Shown: piece after piece, positions 6,612 through 12,666 of the stretch
How positions within the stretch are numbered: the first letter of the stretch is position 1
Layout: each line of letters opens with the position of its first letter
The notes under the pieces: model-generated
Databases searched by the model: none
The model's input: only the letters and a program-made list of their open reading frames with translations
Told to the model about the DNA's origin: nothing
Made by a program: the position numbers and the translations under genes
Assembly: GCA_964526035.1 (NCBI GenBank)
Contig: CAZGKE010000106.1
Span: 1-12,666, forward strand
DNA: 12,666 bases
Origin: DAOMOD01 sp964526035
Lineage (GTDB): Bacteria; Pseudomonadota; Gammaproteobacteria; Xanthomonadales; BPKI01
Direction: 5' to 3'

Positions 6612-6634
6612 GTAGGAGGGGCCTCAGCCCCGAC
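6612..6634. repeat. Third REP-like unit, GTAGGAG head with GGGGC/GCCCC hairpin
   Basis: The unit starts GTAGGAG, has a GGGGC-CTCA-GCCCC hairpin (6618-6631) and ends CGAC, the same layout as the two units just upstream but with a different stem. A further small palindrome, GCGGAA-ATTG-TTCCGC, lies at 6641-6656. The rest of the gap up to 6731 is a C/T-rich leader with no gene that I can support. Confidence 0.5.
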
Positions 6635-6731
6635 ATGGGTGCGGAAATTGTTCCGCTTGTCTTTGCCTCGTTTCCCGCCGCAAGCCCCGACTCTGCAGCC
6701 CCGTCCTCGCTTTTCCCCTATCCTTCCAACC

Positions 6732-7502
6732 ATGTCCGGCACGCCCGCGCCCTCGAACTTCAGCCTGCTCGAAACGGCGCACGGCGCCATACTCTGCGAT
6801 GCCGGCGTGGCTGGGCAGGTGCAGGCATCCTGGTTCGACGTCGAGCGCTGGCGAGCCGAAGGCGGCGCCGAAGCGACGCCGGGCGGTCGCGGTGCGGCCG
6901 CGTTCATCGAAACGCCGGTCGGCGCCATGGTGCTGCGGCGCTATCTGCGTGGCGGCTGGGCGGCGCGGCTGAGCCGCGACCGCTACATCTTCACCGGGGC
7001 CGCGCGGACGCGCGGGTTTGCCGAGCTCCACATCCTTTCGGAGCTGTGTCGCGCCGGACTTCGCGTGCCGACGCCGCTGGCGGCCCTCTACCGACGTCAC
7101 GGTCTGTTCTACGTGGCGGCCATCCTGGTGTCCCGCATCGACGGCGTGACGCGGCTGTGCGAGCTTCTGGAAACGGCCGACGGCGAACTGCTCGGACGTG
7201 TGGGCGAGGCAGTCGGCCTTCTGCACAGGCAGCGCGTCTGGCACGCCGATCTCAACGCCGACAATATTCTGATTGATGGCGAAGGCAGGGTCTGGCTGGT
7301 CGACTTCGATCGCGCGCGCGTGCGCGGCGAGCGCGGTGCGAATGCCTGGGAAACCGGCAACCTGGCGCGTCTGCGGCGTTCGCTGCACAAGTTCGAGGCG
7401 CCACGGCGCATGGCCGACTTCGAGGGATCCTGGGCGGAGCTGCTGCGCCGTCACCGCGCGGCGCTGCATGGCAGCGACCAGAACGATCGGGACGCGGCAT
7501 GA
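6732..7502 (+). CDS. kdkA: 3-deoxy-D-manno-octulosonic acid (Kdo) kinase
   Basis: A 256-aa kinase-fold protein that phosphorylates Kdo in the lipid A-Kdo inner core of LPS, using ATP, at the cytoplasmic face of the inner membrane. Family signs: VLRRYLRGGWAARLSRDRYIFTGAARTR (67-94, read in two parts: VLRRYLRGG and RDRYIFTG), then GLRVPTPLAALY (109-120), catalytic loop HADLNADNIL (171-180, D173 and N178) and DFDRAR (191-196) with metal-binding D191. Length is close to the usual size of about 240 residues. The frame is open upstream to 6513, but that part crosses REP-like DNA; the ATG at 6732 gives a normal N-terminus. No ribosome-binding site precedes it (TTCCAACC). Its TGA overlaps the next gene's ATG (ATGA), pointing to coupled translation and one transcript with the MBL hydrolase and moa genes. 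Confidence 0.9.
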   Translation: MSGTPAPSNFSLLETAHGAILCDAGVAGQVQASWFDVERWRAEGGAEATPGGRGAAAFIETPVGAMVLRRYLRGGWAARLSRDRYIFTGAARTRGFAELHILSELCRAGLRVPTPLAALYRRHGLFYVAAILVSRIDGVTRLCELLETADGELLGRVGEAVGLLHRQRVWHADLNADNILIDGEGRVWLVDFDRARVRGERGANAWETGNLARLRRSLHKFEAPRRMADFEGSWAELLRRHRAALHGSDQNDRDAA

Positions 7503-8272
7503 ACGCGTCACTGGCGCTGGAATTCCTCGGCGTGGGAAGCGCCCATGCCAGCGGGCTGGGGTCAGCCTCGGCCGTACTGCTGCGCGACGGCGAGCCCGAC
7601 CTGATGATCGACTGCGGCCCCCAGGCGCTTGATCGTTACCTGGAACGCTTCGCCGGCCCACCACGGGCGCTGTTCATTACCCACGCCCACCTCGACCATG
7701 TGGGCGGCATGGAGCGCTTGTTCGGACTGGTGCAATGGGGCGAGGCGTCGCCAGGCCTGGTACGCATGTACGTGCCAGCCGCATTGGTGCCATGGCTGCA
7801 GCGCCGAATCGCCGACTACCCGGAGGTGGCCGCCGAGGGCGGAGTGAACTTCTGGGACGCATTCCAGCTGGTGCCGGTATCGGATTCGTTCTGGCATCGG
7901 GGCCTGAAGTTCGAGGTGTTTGCGGTGCGCCACCACGCTCCGGACAGCGCCTTCGGCCTGGCGTTGCGCGGCAGCTTCGTGTTCAGCGGCGATACCCGGC
8001 CGATTCCGGAAGTCCTGGCGAACCACGCGGTGCACGGCGAGCCGGTGCTGCACGACTGCGCGCTGGTTGGCAATCCCTCACACAGCGGAATCGACGACCT
8101 GGAGCGCGAGTATCCTGAGGAACTGCGACGGCGGCTTGTCCTTTACCACTACGGTTCAGCGGCCGATGGCCAGGCGCTCGCCGATCGGGGGTATCGCGTC
8201 GCGCTTCCCGGGGATACCCTGAGGTTGGCGTCGCCGATTGCGCAGGTGCAGCTGGCGACCATCGAGGACTGA
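7499..8272 (+). CDS. MBL-fold metallo-hydrolase, RNase Z-like
   Basis: A 257-aa cytoplasmic protein of the metallo-beta-lactamase fold. The zinc motif THAHLDHVGG (61-70; H62, H64, D66, H67) is complete, with H145/H146 in RHHAPDS, D165 in FSGDT and H217 in LYHYGS as probable further ligands. The order and spacing resemble RNase Z and related phosphodiesterases, but I do not see enough to call it tRNA-processing RNase Z, and other hydrolases share this layout. It overlaps kdkA by four bases (ATGA) and ends 5 bp before moaA, so it is very likely co-transcribed with both. A role in LPS or cofactor metabolism is possible but only by context. Confidence 0.85.
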   Translation: MNASLALEFLGVGSAHASGLGSASAVLLRDGEPDLMIDCGPQALDRYLERFAGPPRALFITHAHLDHVGGMERLFGLVQWGEASPGLVRMYVPAALVPWLQRRIADYPEVAAEGGVNFWDAFQLVPVSDSFWHRGLKFEVFAVRHHAPDSAFGLALRGSFVFSGDTRPIPEVLANHAVHGEPVLHDCALVGNPSHSGIDDLEREYPEELRRRLVLYHYGSAADGQALADRGYRVALPGDTLRLASPIAQVQLATIED

Positions 8273-8277
8273 TTCCC

Positions 8278-9324
8278 GTGAAGCCGACACCTTCGCTGCC
8301 GCTCAACGTCCTGCCGCGTCCTCGCGACAGGATGGGACGTGGGCTCAAGGACCTGCGCATCTCAGTCGTCGACACCTGCAATTTCCGCTGCCCCTACTGC
8401 ATGCCGGAAGAGCGCTATCCGCGCGACCACGCCTTCCTGTCCTCGCGAGAGCGACTGGATTTCGACGAGATCGAACGGCTGGCGAGACTGTTCGTGGGCC
8501 TTGGCGTGCACAAGCTGCGGCTGACCGGCGGCGAGCCGCTGCTGCGCCGTGATCTCGTCGACCTGGTGCGCCGCCTGGCGACGATTCCAGGACTGCGCGA
8601 TCTGGCCCTCACCACCAACGCCAGCCTGCTCGCCGTTCAGGCTGCGGCCTTGCGCGAGGCCGGTCTGCATCGCATCACAGTCAGTCTGGATTCGCTGGAT
8701 GCGGATCGCTTTGCCGAACTGTCCGGCGGGCGCGGCGTGCTCGCCGATGTGCTGCGCGGCATTGCCGCCGCCGAGCGTGCCGGGTTCGCCCCGATCAAGA
8801 TCAACGTGGTCGTGCAGCGCGGCGTGAACGATCAGGACGTGATGGGTCTGGTCCAGCACTTCCGCGGCAGTGGGCATATCCTGCGCTTCATCGAGTTCAT
8901 GGACGTGGGCACCTGCAACGGCTGGCGCCTGGATCGCGTGGTGCCTTCAGCGGAGCTGCGCCGCAGCATCCATCAGCGTTGGCCGCTGATCGAACTGGGG
9001 CGACGCGAGAAGAGCGAGGTGGCGAGCCGTTTCGCCTTCGCCGACGGCGCGGGCGAAATCGGCTTCGTGTCCTCGGTCAGCGAGCCGTTCTGCGGGGACT
9101 GCGCGCGCGCGCGCCTTTCCGCGGACGGCCAATTGTTCACCTGCCTGTTTGCCGGCAGCGGCCACGATCTGCGCGGTCCGCTGCGCGCCGGCATCGGCGA
9201 CGGCGACCTGCGCGCCCTGGTGGAAAGTCTGTGGCAGGCCCGCGGCGACCGCTACAGCGAGGTGCGTCATGCCGCTACCGGCGCGGCGCAGGGTCGCGTC
9301 GAGATGTACCGGATCGGTGGCTGA
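8278..9324 (+). CDS. moaA: GTP 3',8-cyclase (radical SAM), molybdenum cofactor synthesis
   Basis: A 348-aa radical SAM enzyme that converts GTP to 3',8-cyclo-7,8-dihydro-GTP, the first step of molybdopterin synthesis, acting with MoaC encoded next. The N-terminal 4Fe-4S/SAM motif is CNFRCPYC (C34, C38, C41), followed by LTGGEPLLR (82-90). The second, substrate-binding cluster is C272-x2-C275-x13-C289, the standard MoaA spacing. The protein ends in GG, which MoaA enzymes need for activity. The start is GTG: GAGGA at 8264-8268 lies 9 bases before it, and the sequence leading to LKDLRIS is of normal length; an ATG at 8332 would cut into the family N-terminus. It follows the MBL gene by 5 bp, leaving no room for a Moco riboswitch. 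Confidence 0.95.
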   Translation: MKPTPSLPLNVLPRPRDRMGRGLKDLRISVVDTCNFRCPYCMPEERYPRDHAFLSSRERLDFDEIERLARLFVGLGVHKLRLTGGEPLLRRDLVDLVRRLATIPGLRDLALTTNASLLAVQAAALREAGLHRITVSLDSLDADRFAELSGGRGVLADVLRGIAAAERAGFAPIKINVVVQRGVNDQDVMGLVQHFRGSGHILRFIEFMDVGTCNGWRLDRVVPSAELRRSIHQRWPLIELGRREKSEVASRFAFADGAGEIGFVSSVSEPFCGDCARARLSADGQLFTCLFAGSGHDLRGPLRAGIGDGDLRALVESLWQARGDRYSEVRHAATGAAQGRVEMYRIGG

Positions 9325-9335
9325 GGGCAGCAAGC

Positions 9336-9833
9336 ATGAACGATCAAGCCACGCTCACTCACCTTGATGAAGCCGGTCGTCCGCGCATGGTCGATGTCGG
9401 CGACAAATCCGTCAGCCGGCGCAGTGCGGTAGCCGAGGCCCTGGTCTGCTTCCCTGCCGAGGTTGCCGACGCGCTGCGCGAGCAGGGCATGCAGACTGCA
9501 AAGGGGGCGATCGTCGATACCGCGATCGTTGCCGGGGTGTTCGCCGCGAAGCGCACCCATGACCTGATCCCGTTCTGCCATCCGCTGCCGCTGGAACGCT
9601 GCAGGATCGTCATCGACTGGCGCGATGCGCTCACGCTCGCCGTCAGCTGCGAGGTGGCCGTGACCCACCGGACCGGCGTCGAGATGGAGGCGCTCACCGG
9701 CGCCAGCGTCGCCGCGCTGGCCGTTTATGACATGTGCAAGGCGTTGAGCCTGGACATCACCATTGGCGGGGTCCGCCTGCTGGCCAAGCAGGGCGGACGT
9801 CGCGATTTCGACCGTCGCGAGGCCGCGCCATGA
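9336..9833 (+). CDS. moaC: Cyclic pyranopterin monophosphate synthase
   Basis: A 165-aa enzyme that turns the MoaA product into cyclic pyranopterin monophosphate (precursor Z). Recognisable parts: PRMVDVGDKSVSRRSAVA (16-33), KGAIVDTAIVAG (56-67), THDLIPFCHPLPL (74-86), VTHRTGVEMEALTGASVAAL (109-128) and YDMCKAL (131-137). Active-site residues known for the family are present: K56, H82, D132 and K135. It is of normal length. The ATG at 9336 lies 11 bp after the moaA stop, with GAGGG at 9323-9327 as ribosome-binding site. The stop overlaps moaD (ATGA). Confidence 0.95.
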   Translation: MNDQATLTHLDEAGRPRMVDVGDKSVSRRSAVAEALVCFPAEVADALREQGMQTAKGAIVDTAIVAGVFAAKRTHDLIPFCHPLPLERCRIVIDWRDALTLAVSCEVAVTHRTGVEMEALTGASVAALAVYDMCKALSLDITIGGVRLLAKQGGRRDFDRREAAP

Positions 9834-10069
9834 AGCTGCTGATCCGCTACTTCGCCAGCCTTCGCGACAGCGCAGGCTGCGACGAGGAGGTCCTGCAGAC
9901 CGACGCCGCGGATCCCGAAGCGCTGTTTCACGTGCTGCGGGCAAGGCATGGCTTTGACTGGCCGACTGACCGACTGCGGGTGGCGGTCAACGGTGCCTTC
10001 GCCGACTGGTCGACGCGCCTGGCCGATGGTGACGAAATCACTTTCCTGCCTCCGGTATCGGGCGGATGA
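9830..10069 (+). CDS. moaD: Molybdopterin synthase small (sulfur-carrier) subunit
   Basis: A 79-aa ubiquitin-like protein starting MKLLIRYFASLRDSAG and ending FLPPVSGG. The C-terminal Gly-Gly is the site that becomes a thiocarboxylate, giving sulfur to molybdopterin in complex with MoaE. Length is typical (about 80). Its ATG overlaps the moaC stop (ATGA, 9830-9833), with GAGG at 9819-9822 as a good ribosome-binding site, and its own stop overlaps the moaE start. The MoeB-type activating enzyme it needs is not in the window. Confidence 0.94.
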   Translation: MKLLIRYFASLRDSAGCDEEVLQTDAADPEALFHVLRARHGFDWPTDRLRVAVNGAFADWSTRLADGDEITFLPPVSGG

Positions 10070-10485
10070 AGCATTTCACCCTCAGCGTCACCGCCATCGA
10101 GCCCGATGTCATGCGCCCGGGCCTGCGCGCCGACGGGGCCGGAGCCTATGTGGAGTTCCAGGGCTGGGTGCGCGGACACGCCAATGGCCGCGATGTCGTC
10201 GGACTGGAATACCAGGCCTACGCGGCGCTTGCCCTGACCGAAGGCGAGTGCGTCGTCGAGGAAACCCTGTCGCGTTTCGATATCACTGCGGCCGCCTGCG
10301 TGCACCGGGTCGGCGCGCTGACCGTGGGCGAGTGCGCGGTATGGGTGGGCGTCAGCGCCGCGCATCGCGACGCTGCCTTCGCCGCCTGCCGGCACATCAT
10401 CGACGAGATCAAGCTGCGGGTGCCGATCTGGAAACGGGAAACCTACGCTGACGGCGATTCCGGCTGGGTGCACCCGGGTTCCTGA
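10066..10485 (+). CDS. moaE: Molybdopterin synthase catalytic (large) subunit
   Basis: A 139-aa catalytic subunit that converts cyclic pyranopterin monophosphate to molybdopterin with two MoaD thiocarboxylates. Family motifs: GAYVEFQGWVRGHANGRDV (25-43), LEYQAY (47-52), HRVG (80-83), HRDAAFAACRHIIDEIK (100-116) and VPIWKRE (119-125). K116 and K123 match the two catalytic lysines of the family. It starts at ATGA overlapping the moaD stop and closes the moa run. After it, 70 bp lead to the next gene; no strong terminator is seen there. Confidence 0.95.
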   Translation: MKHFTLSVTAIEPDVMRPGLRADGAGAYVEFQGWVRGHANGRDVVGLEYQAYAALALTEGECVVEETLSRFDITAAACVHRVGALTVGECAVWVGVSAAHRDAAFAACRHIIDEIKLRVPIWKRETYADGDSGWVHPGS

Positions 10486-10489
10486 ACTA

Positions 10490-10517
10490 TTGACCGGATG
10501 GCCGAAACTGGCATAGC
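10490..10517 (+). promoter_or_regulatory. Possible sigma-70 promoter for the small secreted protein gene
   Basis: TTGACC at 10490-10495 matches the -35 consensus at five of six positions. With a 16-base spacer, CATAGC at 10512-10517 is a weak -10 (three of six). A short TGGGG/CCCCA hairpin (10526-10540) then sits just before the ribosome-binding site GGAGAG (10544-10549) of the gene at 10556. The strong -35 and the change of topic after moaE favour a new promoter here, but the -10 is poor. Confidence 0.4.
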
Positions 10518-10555
10518 GTCACTGCTGGGGATCAGCCCCAAGTGGAGAGCAAGCC

Positions 10556-11050
10556 ATGAAACTGTTGCAGTCATGCGTAGTCCTGGTGGCGCTTCTGTCC
10601 GCCGCCGCAGTGAATGCCGAAGGAAAGATCGGAATAGAAGAATTCCTGAACTTCCAGAAGGATGTGCGCGCGAGTTTTGCAGAGGGCGTCCCGCGCGAGC
10701 TGACGAAGCACGAGTGGGAGCTTCTGGACCTTGCCCAGGGTGAGATTGAACAGCTGCTCAAGGGTCGTCGGTCGATCGAGGCACTGAATCGTCGCCAGAA
10801 GGCCAGGCTCCTGAATGCGCAAGAACGCGTGAACGCCCTGCTGACCAACAACGAGGACGATCGCCTGCTGTGCCTACCGGAACACAACGTCGGCACACGG
10901 CTGCAGCAGATCAGCTGTCACACGGTGGCCGACCGACGCGAGTATCGCGATGCAGCTCAGGGCGCATTGCTCGGCGCTCCGCGCTCGTCAGGAGCCTCTC
11001 CGCCGTCCAGCGGCCCCGCAGTCGGCAGCGGCAGGCCCGGCGGCGGTTGA
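10556..11050 (+). CDS. Small secreted protein of unknown function
   Basis: A 164-aa protein with a clear signal peptide (MKLLQSCVVLVALLSAAAVNA, cleavage probably after A21), so it should act in the periplasm or outside. The mature part is charged and helical (24-100, with stretches such as EWELLDLAQGEIEQLLKG), followed by a region with two cysteines, LLCLPEHNVGTRLQQISCHTV (C106 and C121), that could form a disulfide. The last 24 residues are low-complexity (Ser, Pro, Gly, Ala), unlike the rest, and may be a disordered tail or the effect of a small frameshift. I recall similar short secreted proteins with a Gly-Thr/Ser stretch between two cysteines in Xanthomonadales, without known function. 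GGAGAG lies 6 bases before the ATG. I cannot assign a role. Confidence 0.75.
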   Translation: MKLLQSCVVLVALLSAAAVNAEGKIGIEEFLNFQKDVRASFAEGVPRELTKHEWELLDLAQGEIEQLLKGRRSIEALNRRQKARLLNAQERVNALLTNNEDDRLLCLPEHNVGTRLQQISCHTVADRREYRDAAQGALLGAPRSSGASPPSSGPAVGSGRPGGG

Positions 11051-11155
11051 TTTCGGGCACGCGCTGCGACGAACTGCGTGTTGCGCCACGCCGCGGACCG
11101 CCGGTTCGGTCTGCTGCGCTGGCGCGTCTGCATGCACCGTGACAGGCTGCGTCGG

Positions 11156-12541
11156 ATGAACACGCTGCTGCCCTCCCGCTCGGCTACGCTGCTGCTTGCA
11201 GGCGCCCTGTGGCTGCTGGCAGCGGCCGCGGTTGCCGGCACGCCGGTGCCGACGGTCATCGTTGACGTGCATGGGCGCGGGCACGCACACGTCACCGAAC
11301 TGCGCGAGCATCCTGATGTCGTCTGGTCGGCGGAATTCGGCAACGAACTGCTGCTGGGAGTTTCCGAGTCGTCCCTGGATCGCTGGCTGAAGCGGGACGA
11401 CGCACGTCCCGGGCCGACGCGTCTGGCATTCGACGAAGTAGTGGTTCGCGACCATGTCTGTCCGCTGCACGATCCGGCTCCCGCTCTGGCGGTAGTCGGT
11501 GGCTTTGAGATCCTGCGCAGACCTGCGGCCCTGGTGCGGGCGCCGCGACCGGCCAACATGGTCGGGATGGCGATACCGCCTGACGGTGTGGTGGCGCGTG
11601 AAGTCAACAACACGCTGGCTGGAAAGGGGTCAGGGGCAACTCAGGCGAACGTGTTGGCGGCCGTGCAGCGTGTGAGCGGGCACCGCTGGTTCGCCACCAT
11701 GAGCGAACTGGCGACGTTCAATCGCAACAGCTTTTCCGCTGCCATTCACGATGCCCATGACTGGGTTCACGCGAATCTGGCCGGAGCGGGATTGGAGACC
11801 AGCAGCCACGCGTTCAGTCTCACCATTACCTGTTCGCCGCCGCAACCTTCGGTGAACCTCTTGAATCCGATCGGATTCAAGCGTGGCGAGGACCTGCAAC
11901 ACGAGTGGATCGTGGTGGGGGCGCACTACGATTCGCGCAATCACGCGCGCTGTGATGGCAGCATCAATCCCCAGCCCGGCGCCAACGACAACGCCTCGGG
12001 GTGTGCGGGCGTGATCGAACTGGCGCGCGTGTTCCAGCGCGTGCCAACGCGACGCAGCATCGTGTTCGCATGTTTCGCGGGCGAAGAACAAGGTCTGGTC
12101 GGCAGCTTCCGCTACGTGCAGTCCCTGATCGACAGCGGCGACATTGGTCGCGTTCGGCACATGATCAACCTCGACATGATCGGTCACGCGGTCGACGACA
12201 GCCTGAGCGCACGTGTCGAAACGACCGCGACCCACAGTGGCCTTCTGAGCGAGTACGCGCTGCTGGCTGCGACCTATGCACCCGAGCTCAACTTGATCGT
12301 CAGCAGTTCGACGCAGGGCTATTCAGACCATTGGCCGTTCCTGCAGGCGGGCATACCGTCGGTGTTCACCTGGGAAAACGGCGCCGGCATCTATCCGCAG
12401 TACCACCAGGTGGGTGACCTGCCAGAGAACATGCTGTTCGCGCGCGAACTGGCTGGGGGCATCCTGAAGATGGATGCGGCGATGCTTGCGCAGCGGGCGG
12501 ACTCCCTCGCGGTGTTCTTCGGCGACTTCGAGGAGCGCTGA
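11156..12541 (+). CDS. Exported M28-family zinc metallopeptidase
   Basis: A 461-aa protein with a signal peptide (about residues 1-28, hydrophobic core TLLLAGALWLLAAAAVAG) and an M28 (aminopeptidase Y/AAP-like) catalytic domain from about 230. Zinc and catalytic residues can be placed: H257 in GAHYDS, bridging D278 in GANDNASG, E310 and E311 in FAGEEQGLVGS, D340 in NLDMIGH, and H417 in YHQVGD. SDHWPFLQAGIPSVF (390-404) is also typical. The first 200 residues form an extra N-terminal region that I do not recognise. It probably removes N-terminal residues from peptides in the periplasm or medium. The frame is open to 11078; the ATG at 11132 is an alternative start that would add a basic stretch before the signal peptide. 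The ribosome-binding site is weak for both. The 105-bp gap before it shows no clear promoter. Confidence 0.9.
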   Translation: MNTLLPSRSATLLLAGALWLLAAAAVAGTPVPTVIVDVHGRGHAHVTELREHPDVVWSAEFGNELLLGVSESSLDRWLKRDDARPGPTRLAFDEVVVRDHVCPLHDPAPALAVVGGFEILRRPAALVRAPRPANMVGMAIPPDGVVAREVNNTLAGKGSGATQANVLAAVQRVSGHRWFATMSELATFNRNSFSAAIHDAHDWVHANLAGAGLETSSHAFSLTITCSPPQPSVNLLNPIGFKRGEDLQHEWIVVGAHYDSRNHARCDGSINPQPGANDNASGCAGVIELARVFQRVPTRRSIVFACFAGEEQGLVGSFRYVQSLIDSGDIGRVRHMINLDMIGHAVDDSLSARVETTATHSGLLSEYALLAATYAPELNLIVSSSTQGYSDHWPFLQAGIPSVFTWENGAGIYPQYHQVGDLPENMLFARELAGGILKMDAAMLAQRADSLAVFFGDFEER

Positions 12542-12583
12542 AGGAGCCGTTCGGCGTCACGATTGCCGTCCGGCCAGCGCCGC

Positions 12584-12666
12584 CTATGGCGAAAGCCGAA
12601 GGCGGTCTGCTTCGGCCGCAATGAAGCCGAAGGCCGCCCAGGCCTCGCCTGACAGGATCTCGTCGA
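12584..12666 (-). CDS. Likely C-terminal end of a minus-strand gene (partial)
   Basis: Read on the minus strand from the window edge, one frame gives DEILSGEAWAAFGFIAAEAD, then RLRLSP and a TAG stop at 12584-12586. The composition looks like real protein, with mainly G/C in third positions (19 of 26), while the other two minus frames are arginine-rich. It would converge on the peptidase gene with 42 bp between stops. Too little is present to name a family, and the call rests on composition alone. Confidence 0.42.
   Translation of the reverse strand, partial: DEILSGEAWAAFGFIAAEADRLRLSP

Noticed and set aside
9098..9115. Run of alternating GC at the end of moaA as a Z-DNA or regulatory site
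   Set aside because: It encodes CGDCARARL, part of the conserved second cluster motif of MoaA, and is explained by codon choice.
10870..11159. Arginine-rich frames overlapping the end of the secreted protein gene and the gap before the peptidase
   Set aside because: No ribosome-binding site, shadow-like composition, and overlap with better-supported genes.

Overview
The window is high-GC, densely coding DNA from a Gram-negative bacterium. It carries a Kdo kinase (KdkA) for lipopolysaccharide, a sigma-54 two-component regulator and a DUF6165 gene of the kind found near LPS genes. Together with several REP-like intergenic palindromes, this fits a gammaproteobacterium of the Lysobacterales/Xanthomonadales type. 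That placement is inferred from gene content and composition and has not been tested by search. I see no rRNA, tRNA, CRISPR array, transposase or phage gene.

Layout. (1) 59-2161, minus strand: a TPR protein with a SPINDLY/O-GlcNAc-transferase-like glycosyltransferase domain. (2) 2162-2320: a divergent control region with a perfect 8-2-8 palindrome and a good -24/-12 (sigma-54) promoter pointing right. (3) 2321-5902, plus strand: an ABC-transporter ATPase, an NtrC-type sigma-54 activator (REC-AAA+-Fis) and an NtrY-like histidine kinase. A hairpin terminator candidate and a 7-bp repeat element separate the last two. (4) 5903-6731: a 137-aa DUF6165 protein flanked on each side by an inverted repeat with 25-bp arms. 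(5) 6732-10485: a tight run of kdkA, an MBL-fold hydrolase, moaA, moaC, moaD and moaE, with ATGA overlaps or gaps of a few bases. (6) 10556-12541: a small secreted protein of unknown function and an exported M28-family zinc peptidase. (7) 12584-12666: the likely C-terminal end of a minus-strand gene that runs off the window.

How the parts work together. The most coherent unit is the ABC ATPase/regulator/kinase cassette. Its promoter carries the marks of sigma-54, the cassette encodes a sigma-54 activator, and a palindrome suited to a dimeric Fis-type activator sits about 100 bp upstream of the expected transcription start. This suggests an autoregulated stress or efflux sensing circuit. The kinase has almost no periplasmic loop, and no permease gene is present, so the ATPase must pair with membrane subunits encoded elsewhere, or may act mainly in signalling. 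The kdkA-to-moaE run probably makes one transcript joining LPS-core Kdo phosphorylation to the early steps of molybdenum cofactor synthesis (MoaA and MoaC make cyclic pyranopterin monophosphate; MoaD and MoaE form molybdopterin synthase).

Start codons were chosen from domain boundaries, ribosome-binding sites and promoter position. Several genes begin well downstream of the longest possible reading frame.
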